DNA of 64,000 bases from Nonomuraea sp. SBT364 (GTDB lineage Bacteria > Actinomycetota > Actinomycetes > Streptosporangiales > Streptosporangiaceae). Under the pieces are notes generated by a model, which worked only from the letters and a program-made list of their open reading frames with translations, was not told the DNA's origin and searched no databases. How positions within the stretch are numbered: position 1 is the first letter of the stretch; each line of letters begins with the position of its first letter. Below, piece after piece: positions 39,418 to 47,599 of the stretch. Made by a program: the position numbers and the translations under genes. Location of the stretch: assembly GCF_001083785.1 (NCBI RefSeq), contig NZ_LAVL01000008.1, positions 59,989 to 123,988 of the forward strand, written 5' to 3'.

Positions 39418-40845
39418 ATGTTCAAGCGGCTGCCTGGCGACGAGGCGCGCAACCTCGTCTCCACCACGCCCGACACGGCCGTCGTCTTCCGCCCGGCCGT
39501 ACTCAAGACGCCCGCCATCGTTACTCTCCTCGTCTACGCCTTCCGCTTCCTCGTCGCCCTCGTGCGTACGGTCTGCCGGCACCCCGTAGCGGTCGCCGTG
39601 CCCGTTGTGCTGGGTGCCGCCTGGTTCTTCTACGGCTGGCCCCTGGCCGTGTCCGTGCTCGGGCTCGCCGTCCTGGCGCTGCTCGGCTGGGCGTTCACCG
39701 ACCGGGCCTCGTTCGCCCGTCTTGTCGGCTGGCGGCTGCTGGCCTGGTGGCGGCTCGTGTCGGTCTATCGCCGTCACTGGCAAGGCGTCATGGACGTCTC
39801 CGGCCTCGCCCGGCGCGTTCACGGTCGGGACTACCTGCCCCGGCTCGTCCGCGTCCAATGCGACGGCTGGGCCGACCGGATCACCGTCCGCATGCTCAAG
39901 GGCCAAGCCGTCAAGGACTGGACCGACCGCACCGACAACCTCGCCCACGGCTTCGGCGCGACCTCCTGCCGCGTCACGCTGGTCAAGGGGGGCCGGTTGC
40001 TGCTCACCTTCCCGCGCAGCGACCCACTCGCCGCACCGATACCGGCCCTGCCCATCCCGGAAGAACCAACGGTCGGCCCGGTCGAGATCGGCAAGCAGGA
40101 GGACGGCAAGCCGCTGCGGCTCAAAGTCCACGGCACCCACGTCCTGATCGCCGGAGCCACCGGGGCCGGCAAAGGCTCGTTCCTATGGGACACGATCCGC
40201 GGCTTGCTCCCCGCCATGCGTGCGGGCCTTGTCCAGGTGTGGGCGCTCGATCCCAAACTGATGGAACTGTCCTACGGGCGCGAACTCTTCCAAGGCCGGT
40301 ACGCCGCCGACCCGGGCGACTGCGCCGACCTGCTCGACGAGGCTGTCACCGTCATGCAGAAACGCGCCGCCCGCTTCTCCGGTCTCCAGCGCTCCCACTG
40401 CCCGACCATCGAGGACCCGTTCGTCCTGGTGCTCGTCGACGAAGTGGCCTTCCTGACCGCCTACCAGCCCGACAAGCAACTCCGGCACCGCATCTCCGCC
40501 GCCCTGGCCACCCTCGCCACCCAAGGCCGCTCAGTCGGCGTCGGCGTCATGGCCGCACTCCAAGACCCACGCAAGGAGGTCATGAACATCCGCAACCTGT
40601 TCCCCGACAAGATCGCCCTCCGCCTCGACGAATCCGAACAAGTGGACATGGTCCTCGGCGACGGCGCACGCGACCGGGGCGCACTCGCCGACCACATCTC
40701 ACCCATCCCCGAACAGGGCGCAGGCGTCGCCTACATGCGCCTGGAGACCAGCCCCGAACCGATCCGCGTCCGCGCCGCCTACGTCTCCGACACCGACATC
40801 CGAGACATGGTCGCCACCTTCACCGAACCAGGTGAGGCCGCATGA
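39418..40845 (+). CDS. FtsK/SpoIIIE-type DNA translocase (TraSA/TraB-like)
   Basis: A 475-residue conjugation motor. Two or three TM spans lie between residues 40 and 105 (VAVAVPVVLGAAWFFYGWPL). The ATPase core has Walker A LIAGATGAGKGSFLW and Walker B FVLVLVDEVAFLTAY, followed by LATLATQGRSVGVGVMAALQ, typical of FtsK. In actinomycete elements a single such hexameric protein moves double-stranded DNA between hyphae. The start ATG 39418 follows 88 bases after the previous gene. Its stop overlaps the next small gene (ATGA). Confidence 0.92.
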   Translation: MFKRLPGDEARNLVSTTPDTAVVFRPAVLKTPAIVTLLVYAFRFLVALVRTVCRHPVAVAVPVVLGAAWFFYGWPLAVSVLGLAVLALLGWAFTDRASFARLVGWRLLAWWRLVSVYRRHWQGVMDVSGLARRVHGRDYLPRLVRVQCDGWADRITVRMLKGQAVKDWTDRTDNLAHGFGATSCRVTLVKGGRLLLTFPRSDPLAAPIPALPIPEEPTVGPVEIGKQEDGKPLRLKVHGTHVLIAGATGAGKGSFLWDTIRGLLPAMRAGLVQVWALDPKLMELSYGRELFQGRYAADPGDCADLLDEAVTVMQKRAARFSGLQRSHCPTIEDPFVLVLVDEVAFLTAYQPDKQLRHRISAALATLATQGRSVGVGVMAALQDPRKEVMNIRNLFPDKIALRLDESEQVDMVLGDGARDRGALADHISPIPEQGAGVAYMRLETSPEPIRVRAAYVSDTDIRDMVATFTEPGEAA

Positions 40846-40997
40846 GACTGACCCACGTCCTCGACGGCCTACGCTGCGCCGTCTGCCACACCGTGAACGG
40901 CATGTGGCTCGACCCGGTACGCGGCCTGGTCGAGTGCCGCGAGTGCGGCCAGACCGCACTCACTGTCCCCGTCCCCGACGCAAGGAGGTCCCTATGA
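40842..40997 (+). CDS. 51-residue zinc-ribbon-like protein
   Basis: ATG 40842 overlaps the translocase stop (ATGA) and its own stop overlaps the Rep start (ATGA at 40994). It reads LDGLRCAVCHTVNGMWLDPV, then LVECRECGQTALTVPVP: two CxxC knuckles as in a zinc ribbon. The tight double overlap shows it is a real, coupled gene. Possible DNA- or protein-binding partner of Rep or Tra. Confidence 0.75.
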   Translation: MRLTHVLDGLRCAVCHTVNGMWLDPVRGLVECRECGQTALTVPVPDARRSL

Positions 40998-42595
40998 CGC
41001 ATGCGCACGACCGCGCACTTCCCCGAGCAGTACGACAGGCCATGCCGATGGCCCGTGAAGTCCTCGAAGAGGTCGCCAAGCTCCATGGAGTCTGCATCCG
41101 GCCCATCCCGCTCAAGCGGCTCGACACCGCAACCGGCAAAACCGAGATCATCGATGTACCGTGCGGGGCCACCCTCGACGCCAAGTGCCCGCCCTGTGCC
41201 GAGCGCAACCGGCACCTGCGCATGGCCCAATGCCGCGAGGGCTGGCACCTCGACGCCGAACCTGCCATCACACCCGACGAGCCGAACGACGAACAGCGCT
41301 GGCTCGTCGAGTTCCGCGCCGACATCCAAGCCCAACGCGACGACGCCGAAAAGGCCGGCGACGACACCACCGACCTGGACGCGCTCATCGAGGGCCTGGA
41401 CGAAGAGATCAACAACGCCGGAATGCGCGGCAACGTCCTCGGCCGCACCGCTCCGAAGCGCACCCGTTCCACCAAACGCCGACAGGACGCACCCGACCTG
41501 CCCAAGCGCACGATGACCAACACCACCCTCGGACGCACCTTCCACGCCCCGGACGGCAAGACCTACCGGCCGTCCCTGTTCGTCACGCTCACCCTGCCCT
41601 CCTACGGCAAGATCCGCGACGGGGTACCCGTCGACCCGGAAACGTACGACTACCAGCGGGCCGCCCGCGACGCGCTGCACTTCTCCAAGCTGATCGACCG
41701 ATTCGTACAGAACCTACGCCGCGTCGCCGGATACGACGTGCAGTACTTCGCCACCGTCGAGCCTCAGAAGCGCCTCGCCCCGCACCTGCACATGGCCATC
41801 CGGGGCACCCTGCCCCGCACCGAGATCAAGAAGATCGCCGCCGCCACCTACCACCAGGTCTGGTGGCCCCAGGCCAGCGAAGTCATCTTCGACGGCGAAC
41901 ACCTCCCCACCTGGCAGGACGGCACCGGCTACCTGAACCCGGCCACCGGCGAAATCCTGCCCACCTGGGACCAAGCCCTCGACCAGCTCGACACCGACGA
42001 CGACGCCGAGCCGCTGCACATGATTCGCTTCGGTGACCAGGTGGACGTCAAAGGCGTGCTCTCCGGCACCCCGGACGCTGACCAGTGCATCCGCTACCTG
42101 TCCAAGTACCTCACCAAGAGCCTCGGCCAACCCCTCGACGGCGACCAGGCCCAACGCGAGCACGCCGCCCGCTTCGTTGATGCCCTGCGCTACGAACCCT
42201 GCTCACCCACCTGCGCCAACTGGCTCCGCTACGGCATCCAGCCCAAGAACGCCAAGCCCGGCATGCTCCCCGGCCGCTGCCGCTCCAAGGCCCACAAGCC
42301 CGAACACCTCGGCTACGCCGGACGCCGCGTCCTGGTCTCCCGCAAGTGGTCCAACAAGACCCTCAACGAGCACAAACAGGACCGCCGCACCTGGGTCCTT
42401 CAAGCCCTCGGCCAACCCGACGAACCCACCGACCCACACCGCTACATCTGGCGCCCCGTCCCGGCCGGAGACGCCAATGTGCCACCCCTCGCCGTACGCC
42501 TCCTGCGCTCCGTCCACGAACGCCAACGCTGGCGAGCCCACCTGCAACACCTCGAACAACAAAGTCTTTCGGCAACAGAGGGGAGGGCCGCGTGA
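40994..42595 (+). CDS. RepSA-type replication initiator
   Basis: A 533-residue rolling-circle initiator of the pSAM2 RepSA family. Motif I-like [17 protein letters not shown], the metal-binding HUH region as [12 protein letters not shown], and the tyrosine motif [15 protein letters not shown] are in the right order. An N-terminal Cys-rich segment ([18 protein letters not shown]) and a C-terminal one ([14 protein letters not shown]) may bind zinc. AAGGAGGT lies 5-12 nt before ATG 40994. It would nick the element's double-strand origin after excision. Coupled on both sides to neighbours. Confidence 0.9.
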   Translation: MTHAHDRALPRAVRQAMPMAREVLEEVAKLHGVCIRPIPLKRLDTATGKTEIIDVPCGATLDAKCPPCAERNRHLRMAQCREGWHLDAEPAITPDEPNDEQRWLVEFRADIQAQRDDAEKAGDDTTDLDALIEGLDEEINNAGMRGNVLGRTAPKRTRSTKRRQDAPDLPKRTMTNTTLGRTFHAPDGKTYRPSLFVTLTLPSYGKIRDGVPVDPETYDYQRAARDALHFSKLIDRFVQNLRRVAGYDVQYFATVEPQKRLAPHLHMAIRGTLPRTEIKKIAAATYHQVWWPQASEVIFDGEHLPTWQDGTGYLNPATGEILPTWDQALDQLDTDDDAEPLHMIRFGDQVDVKGVLSGTPDADQCIRYLSKYLTKSLGQPLDGDQAQREHAARFVDALRYEPCSPTCANWLRYGIQPKNAKPGMLPGRCRSKAHKPEHLGYAGRRVLVSRKWSNKTLNEHKQDRRTWVLQALGQPDEPTDPHRYIWRPVPAGDANVPPLAVRLLRSVHERQRWRAHLQHLEQQSLSATEGRAA

Positions 42596-42777
42596 TGGAA
42601 CGGCTCTTCTACCGGCCGAACGACGCGGCGACGGTCTTGGCGATGAGCCGTACGGCTGTCTTCCGACTGATCAAGACCGGCGAACTCCGGTCGATCAAGC
42701 GGGATGGGTACCGCCTCATTCCCGCTGCCGCGTTGCTGGACTTCGCCCGTCATCTGGAAAGCAAGGAGGTGGCGTGA
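42595..42777 (+). CDS. Excisionase (Xis), helix-turn-helix
   Basis: A 60-residue DNA-binding protein: [40 protein letters not shown], an excisionase-type winged helix that bends att DNA and directs the integrase towards excision. GGGGAGGG upstream. Its ATG overlaps the Rep stop and its TGA overlaps the integrase ATG (TGATG each time), so Rep, Xis and Int are produced together. Confidence 0.9.
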   Translation: MERLFYRPNDAATVLAMSRTAVFRLIKTGELRSIKRDGYRLIPAAALLDFARHLESKEVA

Positions 42778-44093
42778 TGACTCGCAAGCCCAACGGACGT
42801 TCCTCGATCTATCTCGGCAAAGACGGCAAGTGGCACGGCTGGGTGACCATGGGCGTCAAGGACGACGGCTCTGCAGACCGCCGCCACCGCATCGGCAGCA
42901 CCGAGGCCGAGGTGACGCGGAAGGTTCGGGAACTGGAGAAGCAACGGGACTCCGGCAAGACCGACAAGCCGGGCCGGGCTCCCACCGTCGCCGAATGGAT
43001 GCGTACCTATCTCGATGAGATCGCACCGTTGAAGGTCAGCGATCGGACGTTGGAGAGCACCTACCGGCCCAAGGTAGAGCACTGGATCATCCCGCGCCTG
43101 GGTGCTCACCGGCTCGATCGTCTCCGTCCTGAACATCTGGACGCCTTCTATGCCTACCTCGCTCAGCAGCAGCTCGCCCAGAACACGATCGTGCAGATCC
43201 ACCGCATCCTCTCCCGAGCGCTCAAGATCGCCGTACGCCGCGAGAAGATCGCCCGAAACGTCTGTACGTTGATCGACGCTCCCGCTGTGGAGGACGTCGA
43301 GATAGAGCCGCTGGACGCCGACGAGGCCCGAGACGTCCTGGACGTGGCCCACCACCAGAGGAACGGAACCCGCTGGTCTGTGGCGCTCGCTCTCGGCCTT
43401 CGGCAATGTGAAGCGCTCGGACTGCGCTGGAAGTACGTGGACCTCAAGCGGGGCGTCATCCGGGTCTTCTGGCAGATCAAGCACCAGCGCTACCGTCACG
43501 GCTGCAAGGACCCGCACGCCTGCGGCGAACGGCTCCACCGCTACCCGTGCCCGGAGGACTGCCCCAAGGCTCGACGCACCTCCGGCCGCAAGCACGTCTG
43601 CACCAAGGAGGGGCAGAAGTTCTGCGCGCCTGACTGCGTGAAACACGCCCCCTCCTGCCCCGAACGGGTAGGTGGCTGGGTCTTCGTCAAGCCCAAGGGC
43701 AAGAGCAAGCGAACCGTGATGATCCCGCCCCCGCTGATCCCGCTTCTCAAGCTCCACCAACAAGCCCAGCAGGCCGAGAAGGAGTCGGCGGGGGAGCGGT
43801 GGCAGGACTATGACCTCGTCTGGTGCCACCCAGACGGACGCCCCATAGACGCCGGCCAGGACTGGGACGAATGGAAAGAACTCCTCCGCATGGCCGAAGT
43901 CGACAAGGACGCCCGCGTCCACGACGCGAGACACACCGCCGCGACACTCCTCATCGAACAGGGCGTGGACATCAGCGTCGTTCAGGAGATCCTCGGCCAC
44001 TCACAACTGACCACGACCAAGCGCTACACCCACATCACAGCCACACTCTCGACCGAAGCAGCAGCTCGCATGGGCCGCGCACTCTGGGGCTAA
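42777..44093 (+). CDS. Tyrosine integrase of the AICE, with Cys-rich insertion
   Basis: A 438-residue site-specific recombinase. The AP2-like arm-binding N-terminus ([18 protein letters not shown]), a core-binding domain ([20 protein letters not shown]) and the catalytic domain are present: Arg in [40 protein letters not shown] with the nucleophilic Tyr. Between residues ~245 and 300 there is an unusual insertion with some ten cysteines plus histidines ([20 protein letters not shown] and following), a probable zinc-binding module. Catalyses recombination at tRNA-Lys. AAGGAGG lies 6-12 nt before the start. Confidence 0.93.
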   Translation: MTRKPNGRSSIYLGKDGKWHGWVTMGVKDDGSADRRHRIGSTEAEVTRKVRELEKQRDSGKTDKPGRAPTVAEWMRTYLDEIAPLKVSDRTLESTYRPKVEHWIIPRLGAHRLDRLRPEHLDAFYAYLAQQQLAQNTIVQIHRILSRALKIAVRREKIARNVCTLIDAPAVEDVEIEPLDADEARDVLDVAHHQRNGTRWSVALALGLRQCEALGLRWKYVDLKRGVIRVFWQIKHQRYRHGCKDPHACGERLHRYPCPEDCPKARRTSGRKHVCTKEGQKFCAPDCVKHAPSCPERVGGWVFVKPKGKSKRTVMIPPPLIPLLKLHQQAQQAEKESAGERWQDYDLVWCHPDGRPIDAGQDWDEWKELLRMAEVDKDARVHDARHTAATLLIEQGVDISVVQEILGHSQLTTTKRYTHITATLSTEAAARMGRALWG

Positions 44094-44094
44094 C

Positions 44095-44117
44095 TGCAAC
44101 TGGAAATGCAACTGGGC
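44095..44117. repeat. Arm-type repeat at the integrase end
   Basis: Two TGCAACTGG words (44095-44103 and 44107-44115) directly after the integrase stop. The 23-bp stretch matches 31730-31752 at the other end in 20 positions. Candidate integrase arm sites. Confidence 0.55.
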
Positions 44118-44154
44118 GGGCTTCCTGATCATGGAGATCAGAGAGTCCGCCCAG
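44112..44154 (+). terminator. Terminator after the integrase gene
   Basis: CTGGGCGGGCT (44112-44122) pairs with AGTCCGCCCAG (44144-44154) with one G-U pair; inside it CTGATC (44125-44130) pairs with GATCAG (44136-44141). A long, stable hairpin between int and the tRNA gene that would stop transcription of the operon. Confidence 0.7.
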
Positions 44155-44163
44155 GTCATGTGG

Positions 44164-44207
44164 GGTAGGGCGCCCGGGGCTCGAACCCGGAACCTACGGA
44201 TTAAAAG
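44164..44207. repeat. attR: 44-bp repeat within tRNA-Lys
   Basis: Identical to 31601-31644. Lies inside the intact tRNA-Lys gene, so integration recreates the tRNA. Right boundary of the AICE. Confidence 0.92.
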
Positions 44208-44238
44208 TCCGCAGCTCTGCCAATTGAGCTAACGCCCC
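44166..44238 (-). tRNA. tRNA-Lys (anticodon TTT)
   Basis: Starts GGGGCGTTAGCTCAA on the minus strand; the anticodon loop CTTTTAA gives TTT. The T-loop is TTCGAGC and the 3' strand GCGCCCT with discriminator A. Acceptor ends pair by G-U. CCA is not encoded in full. Serves as the chromosomal attachment site for the AICE. Confidence 0.97.
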
Positions 44239-44299
44239 TCGCAACGACAAGCGTACAGAGATTACCGCCCCGCCCGCGACGCCATTCGCACTCGTCTCG

Positions 44300-45454
44300 T
44301 CACCGGTAGGCCGCCAGCCCGGTCAGCGCCTCGCCGAGCACCAGGGTGTGGATCTCCTGGGTGCCCTCGTAGGTCAGCACGGACTCGAGGTTGTTCATGT
44401 GCCGGATGACAGGGTACTCCAGGGTGATCCCGTTGCCGCCGAGGATCGTCCGCGCCTCCCGGGCGATGTCCAGGGCGGCCCGGACGTTGGCCAGTTTCCC
44501 GAAGCTGATCTGCCGGGGCTCCAGGGCGCCGGCGTCCTTCAGGGCGCCGAGATGCAGCGCGGTGAGCCCGGCCTGGGCGGCGCCCACGTACATCCAGGCG
44601 AGCTTGTCCTGCGTCAGCTGGAAGGCGCCGATCGGCTTGCCGAACTGGACGCGCGTCTTCGCGTACTCCACCGCCGCCTCAAGGCACGCGCGGGCGGCGC
44701 CCACCACCCCCCACAGGATCCCGAAGCGCGCCTCCGACAGGCACGACAGCGGCCCCTTCAGGCCGCGTACGGCGGGCAGCACGGCCGACTCGGGCAGGCG
44801 GACGTCGTCGAAGTACAGGGACGAGGTGACCGATGCCCTAAGGGACAGCTTCTTGTGGATCTCAGGGGCGGAGAAGCCGGGGGCGTCGGTGGGGACGACG
44901 AAGCCGCGGATGCCGTCGTCGGTCTGCGCCCAGACGACCGCGACGTCGGCGATCGAGCCGTTGGTGATCCACATCTTGGAGCCGTTGAGGATCCAGTCGG
45001 TGCCGTCGCGCTTGGCGTAGGTGCGCATGTTGGCGGGGTCTGAGCCGTGGTCGGGCTCCGTCAGGCCGAAGCAGCCGATGGCCTCGCCGGCGGACATGCG
45101 CGGCAGCCACTGCTCCTTCTGCTCGTCGGACCCGTAGCGCCAGATGGGGAACATCGCCAGCGAGCCCTGCACCGACACGAACGAGCGCAGCCCGGAGTCG
45201 CCGGCTTCCAGCTCGCGGCAGGCGACGCCGTACGAGGTCGCGTCGGTGCCGGCGCAGCCGTAGCCCTCCAGGTGCATGCCGAGCAGGCCGAGCGCGCCGA
45301 GTTCGGGGGCGAGCTCGCGCGCGGGGAAGGTCGCCTCCTCGAACCAGTCGCCGACGTGCGGCAGGACACGGTCGGCGACGAAGGACCTGACGGTGTCGCG
45401 GATGAGCCGCTGGTCGGCGTTGAGCCGGTCGTCAAGGCGCAGCAGGTCGTCCAT
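44300..45454 (-). CDS. Acyl-CoA dehydrogenase, glutaryl-CoA dehydrogenase-like
   Basis: A 384-residue FAD enzyme of the acyl-CoA dehydrogenase family. FAD/substrate motifs: CFGLTEPDHGSDPANM, WITNGSIADVAVVWAQ, RVQFGKPIGAFQLTQDKLAW. The catalytic Glu (residue 363) is in TYEGTQEIHTLVLGEALTG, closest to glutaryl-CoA dehydrogenases (human TYEGTHDIHAL), which oxidise and decarboxylate glutaryl-CoA in lysine and tryptophan breakdown. Start ATG 45454 follows GAGGAG. No other lysine-catabolic gene is adjacent. A short-chain acyl-CoA specificity is possible. Confidence 0.92.
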   Translation of the reverse strand: MDDLLRLDDRLNADQRLIRDTVRSFVADRVLPHVGDWFEEATFPARELAPELGALGLLGMHLEGYGCAGTDATSYGVACRELEAGDSGLRSFVSVQGSLAMFPIWRYGSDEQKEQWLPRMSAGEAIGCFGLTEPDHGSDPANMRTYAKRDGTDWILNGSKMWITNGSIADVAVVWAQTDDGIRGFVVPTDAPGFSAPEIHKKLSLRASVTSSLYFDDVRLPESAVLPAVRGLKGPLSCLSEARFGILWGVVGAARACLEAAVEYAKTRVQFGKPIGAFQLTQDKLAWMYVGAAQAGLTALHLGALKDAGALEPRQISFGKLANVRAALDIAREARTILGGNGITLEYPVIRHMNNLESVLTYEGTQEIHTLVLGEALTGLAAYR

Positions 45455-45545
45455 GGCGCGTCCTCTCCTCGCTTAGGGGGCTACCAGGGTTCTACCAGGG
45501 GCAATCCCGATGTGCGAACGCAGGGTGGCAGGGCAGTCTTGAGGC

Positions 45546-45833
45546 ATGAGCGAATACAACAGCAAGCAGCTGCGCAGGACCCGCAAGGGCAGGATCATCG
45601 CGGGCGTGTGCTCGGGCGCCGGGGAGTACATCGGGATCGACGCGAACCTCATCCGCATCGGCCTCGCGGTCATGACGCTGTTCGGCGGGCTGGGCGTGGG
45701 CGTGTACGCGATCGGCTGGCTGCTCATGCCCGAGGAGGGCAAGGACACGTCGATCGTCCAGGACCTCATCAACAAGCAGCAGAACGGCGCCGGCAGCAAC
45801 CCCTGGAGCGACGAGCAGAAGCCGCAGCAGTGA
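45546..45833 (+). CDS. PspC-domain membrane protein
   Basis: A 95-residue protein with the PspC domain: RRTRKGRIIAGVCSGAGEYI, GIDANLIRIGLAVMTLFGGL, then GVYAIGWLLMPEEG, giving one or two membrane spans and a soluble acidic tail. PspC proteins act in envelope-stress signalling. TTGAGGC lies upstream. The gene abuts the convergent MFS gene (TGATCA shared stop region). The short region before it has the word CTACCAGGG twice (45480, 45491). Confidence 0.92.
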   Translation: MSEYNSKQLRRTRKGRIIAGVCSGAGEYIGIDANLIRIGLAVMTLFGGLGVGVYAIGWLLMPEEGKDTSIVQDLINKQQNGAGSNPWSDEQKPQQ

Positions 45834-47114
45834 TCAGGTCGCGGTCTGCGGCCGCACCCGGCCGCGGGACTCGGTCCAGATCATGGCCAGCACGGCCGCC
45901 ACGGTGAGGCCGGTGATGCCCGAAAGAGCTACCACCGGCTCGGGGCCGAGTTTCTCCGCGGCGTAGCCGCCGATCAGGATCGCGATGCCCTGCGCGGCCA
46001 TGAGCCCGGACTGCACCAGGCCGAACGCCTGCCCGCGCTGGTCGGCGGGCACTCGCTGGACGAATGCCGCGTTCGCGGCCAGTTGGTACGCGCCCCCGAT
46101 CCCCGACAGGACCCACGCCGCCAGCACCACCTCCAGCGGCGGCCGCATGGCCGTGACGATGAGCGGCGCGCAGCTCAGCATGGCCAGCCAGCCCATCAGC
46201 CGCATCCGCCCGGGCGGCGAGACGAACCTGCTGAACAGGAACGCCCCCAGCACGGTCCCCAGCGGCATCGCCGCCATCAGCAGACCGGTGATCACGGGGA
46301 TGGGCAGCACGCCGGTGTAGAGCTCGACGGCGTACGGCACCGCGATGCCCTCCGGCAGCACGTAGAAGCCGCACAGCCAGGCGAACAGCACCAGCGTCCG
46401 CAGCTTCCGGTCGCCGAACACGAGACGGGCGCCGGCCCTGGTCATCTTCCACATGGACGGCTTGTCGCCGTCCTGCCCGCTCGCGGGGCGCCGTCGTACG
46501 CCGGTGACGATGATCAGCGCCGAGGCCAGGAACGTGGCCGCGTTGATGGCCAGCGCCCGGTAGGGGCCCATGGCGGCGATCACGGCGCCGCCGGCGGCGA
46601 AGCCGAGCATCTGCACGGCCTGGTTCGTCATGTTCTGCAATGCAGAGCCGACGACGTAGCGGTCGCCTTCCAGCACTTCGGGCAGCAGCGCGGCCCGCGC
46701 GGCCGAGAACGGGGCACTGAGCAGCACCACCAGGAACACCAGCCCGCACAGCACGGGGAACGGCATGAACGGCAGCGCCATCACGCCCACCAGCGCGGCC
46801 CGGAGCAGGTCGCAGGCCACCATCACGCCGCGGCGCGCGAACCGGTCGGCCAGCCCGGCCAGCAGCGGCCCGCCCAGGATCGACGGCAGGTAGGTCAGCG
46901 CGTAGACGGCGGCCGTGGCCAGGGCCGATCCGGTGCGGTCGTACACGAGGACGGCCAGCGCCACCTGGGCGAGCTGATCGCCGAGGAGCGAGAGCCCCTG
47001 GCCGTACCAGAGCGCTCTGAACTCCTTGACGGCGATGACCTCACCGTAAGTGGCTTGGCGCTCTGTGGCACGGCGATGCCGCCCCGGCAGCCGTCGCGTC
47101 CGCATGGCCCCCAT
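45834..47114 (-). CDS. MFS transporter (12 TM)
   Basis: A 426-residue exporter: EFRALWYGQGLSLLGDQLAQ, LPSILGGPLLAGLADRFARR, PFPVLCGLVFLVVLLSAPFS, YVLPEGIAVPYAVELYTGVL. It resembles macrolide-efflux-type MFS proteins and is clearly paralogous to the transporter at 62906 (shared PFPVLCGLVF and PEGIAVPYA). The ~30-residue N-terminus is Arg-rich; CGGAG is 5 nt before ATG 47114. A palindrome CACCT-A-AGGTG (47153-47163) lies 40 bp upstream, perhaps an operator. Substrate unknown. Confidence 0.9.
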   Translation of the reverse strand: MGAMRTRRLPGRHRRATERQATYGEVIAVKEFRALWYGQGLSLLGDQLAQVALAVLVYDRTGSALATAAVYALTYLPSILGGPLLAGLADRFARRGVMVACDLLRAALVGVMALPFMPFPVLCGLVFLVVLLSAPFSAARAALLPEVLEGDRYVVGSALQNMTNQAVQMLGFAAGGAVIAAMGPYRALAINAATFLASALIIVTGVRRRPASGQDGDKPSMWKMTRAGARLVFGDRKLRTLVLFAWLCGFYVLPEGIAVPYAVELYTGVLPIPVITGLLMAAMPLGTVLGAFLFSRFVSPPGRMRLMGWLAMLSCAPLIVTAMRPPLEVVLAAWVLSGIGGAYQLAANAAFVQRVPADQRGQAFGLVQSGLMAAQGIAILIGGYAAEKLGPEPVVALSGITGLTVAAVLAMIWTESRGRVRPQTAT

Positions 47115-47215
47115 TGGACTCCGCTGTGCCTGACTGAGAGTGTTCAGTATGTCACCTAAGGTGCCCGATCATTGGGCAAGGCGCAACCCATAGCCGCGAG
47201 CCGAAAGTTAAAGCG

Positions 47216-47566
47216 TCACCAACCCAGCTCATGCAGCCGGGCATCGTCGATGCCGAAGTGGTGACCGACTTCGTGAATCACCGTGATCCGTACCTCGTCG
47301 ATCACCTCCTCCTCGGTCCGGCAGATCTGACAGATCGGATTGCGGTAGATCTCGATGCGGTCGGGCAGGACTGCGGAGTACCAGTCGCCGCGCTCGGTAA
47401 GGGGAATGCCGGTGTACAGGCCCAGTAGGTGGGGTTCTGGCGGATCGTCCACCACTGTGACGACGACATTGCTCATGACACGGGTCAGCTCCGGAGGGAT
47501 CGTGTCCAGTGCCTCGGCCACGAGCTCCTCGAACTTCTCCGGGGAAACCTCGATCACACCTGCCAT
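47216..47566 (-). CDS. Zincin-like metallopeptidase family protein (DUF1025/MPN)
   Basis: A 116-residue protein with the zinc signature VIHEVGHHFGID near the C-terminus, preceded by DRIEIYRNPICQICRTEEEV. The family (possible metallopeptidase, DUF1025) is short and common in actinobacteria. ATG 47566 has GCGAGG 5-10 nt upstream; upstream frames overlap the divergent phosphoesterase promoter. The Cys pair (CQIC) is unusual and may be incidental. Substrate unknown. Confidence 0.9.
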   Translation of the reverse strand: MAGVIEVSPEKFEELVAEALDTIPPELTRVMSNVVVTVVDDPPEPHLLGLYTGIPLTERGDWYSAVLPDRIEIYRNPICQICRTEEEVIDEVRITVIHEVGHHFGIDDARLHELGW

Positions 47567-47599
47567 TCTGCCTCGCGGGCTGGGTAAGCAAGAAACCGT

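Larger units (their letters stand above)
31601..44207 (+). mobile_element. Actinomycete integrative and conjugative element (pSAM2-type AICE), ~12.6 kb
   Basis: Bounded by 44-bp identical direct repeats (31601-31644 and 44164-44207), the right one being the 3' part of tRNA-Lys(TTT). The gene set is the AICE core: tyrosine integrase and Xis beside the tRNA, RepSA-like rolling-circle initiator, one FtsK/Tra translocase, Pra-like activator, KorSA-like GntR repressor, several small Zn-binding proteins, and XRE/flavoprotein genes. The end away from the integrase carries two lower-GC nuclease genes as cargo. All core genes look intact, so the element may still excise and transfer double-stranded DNA. 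Confidence 0.92.
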
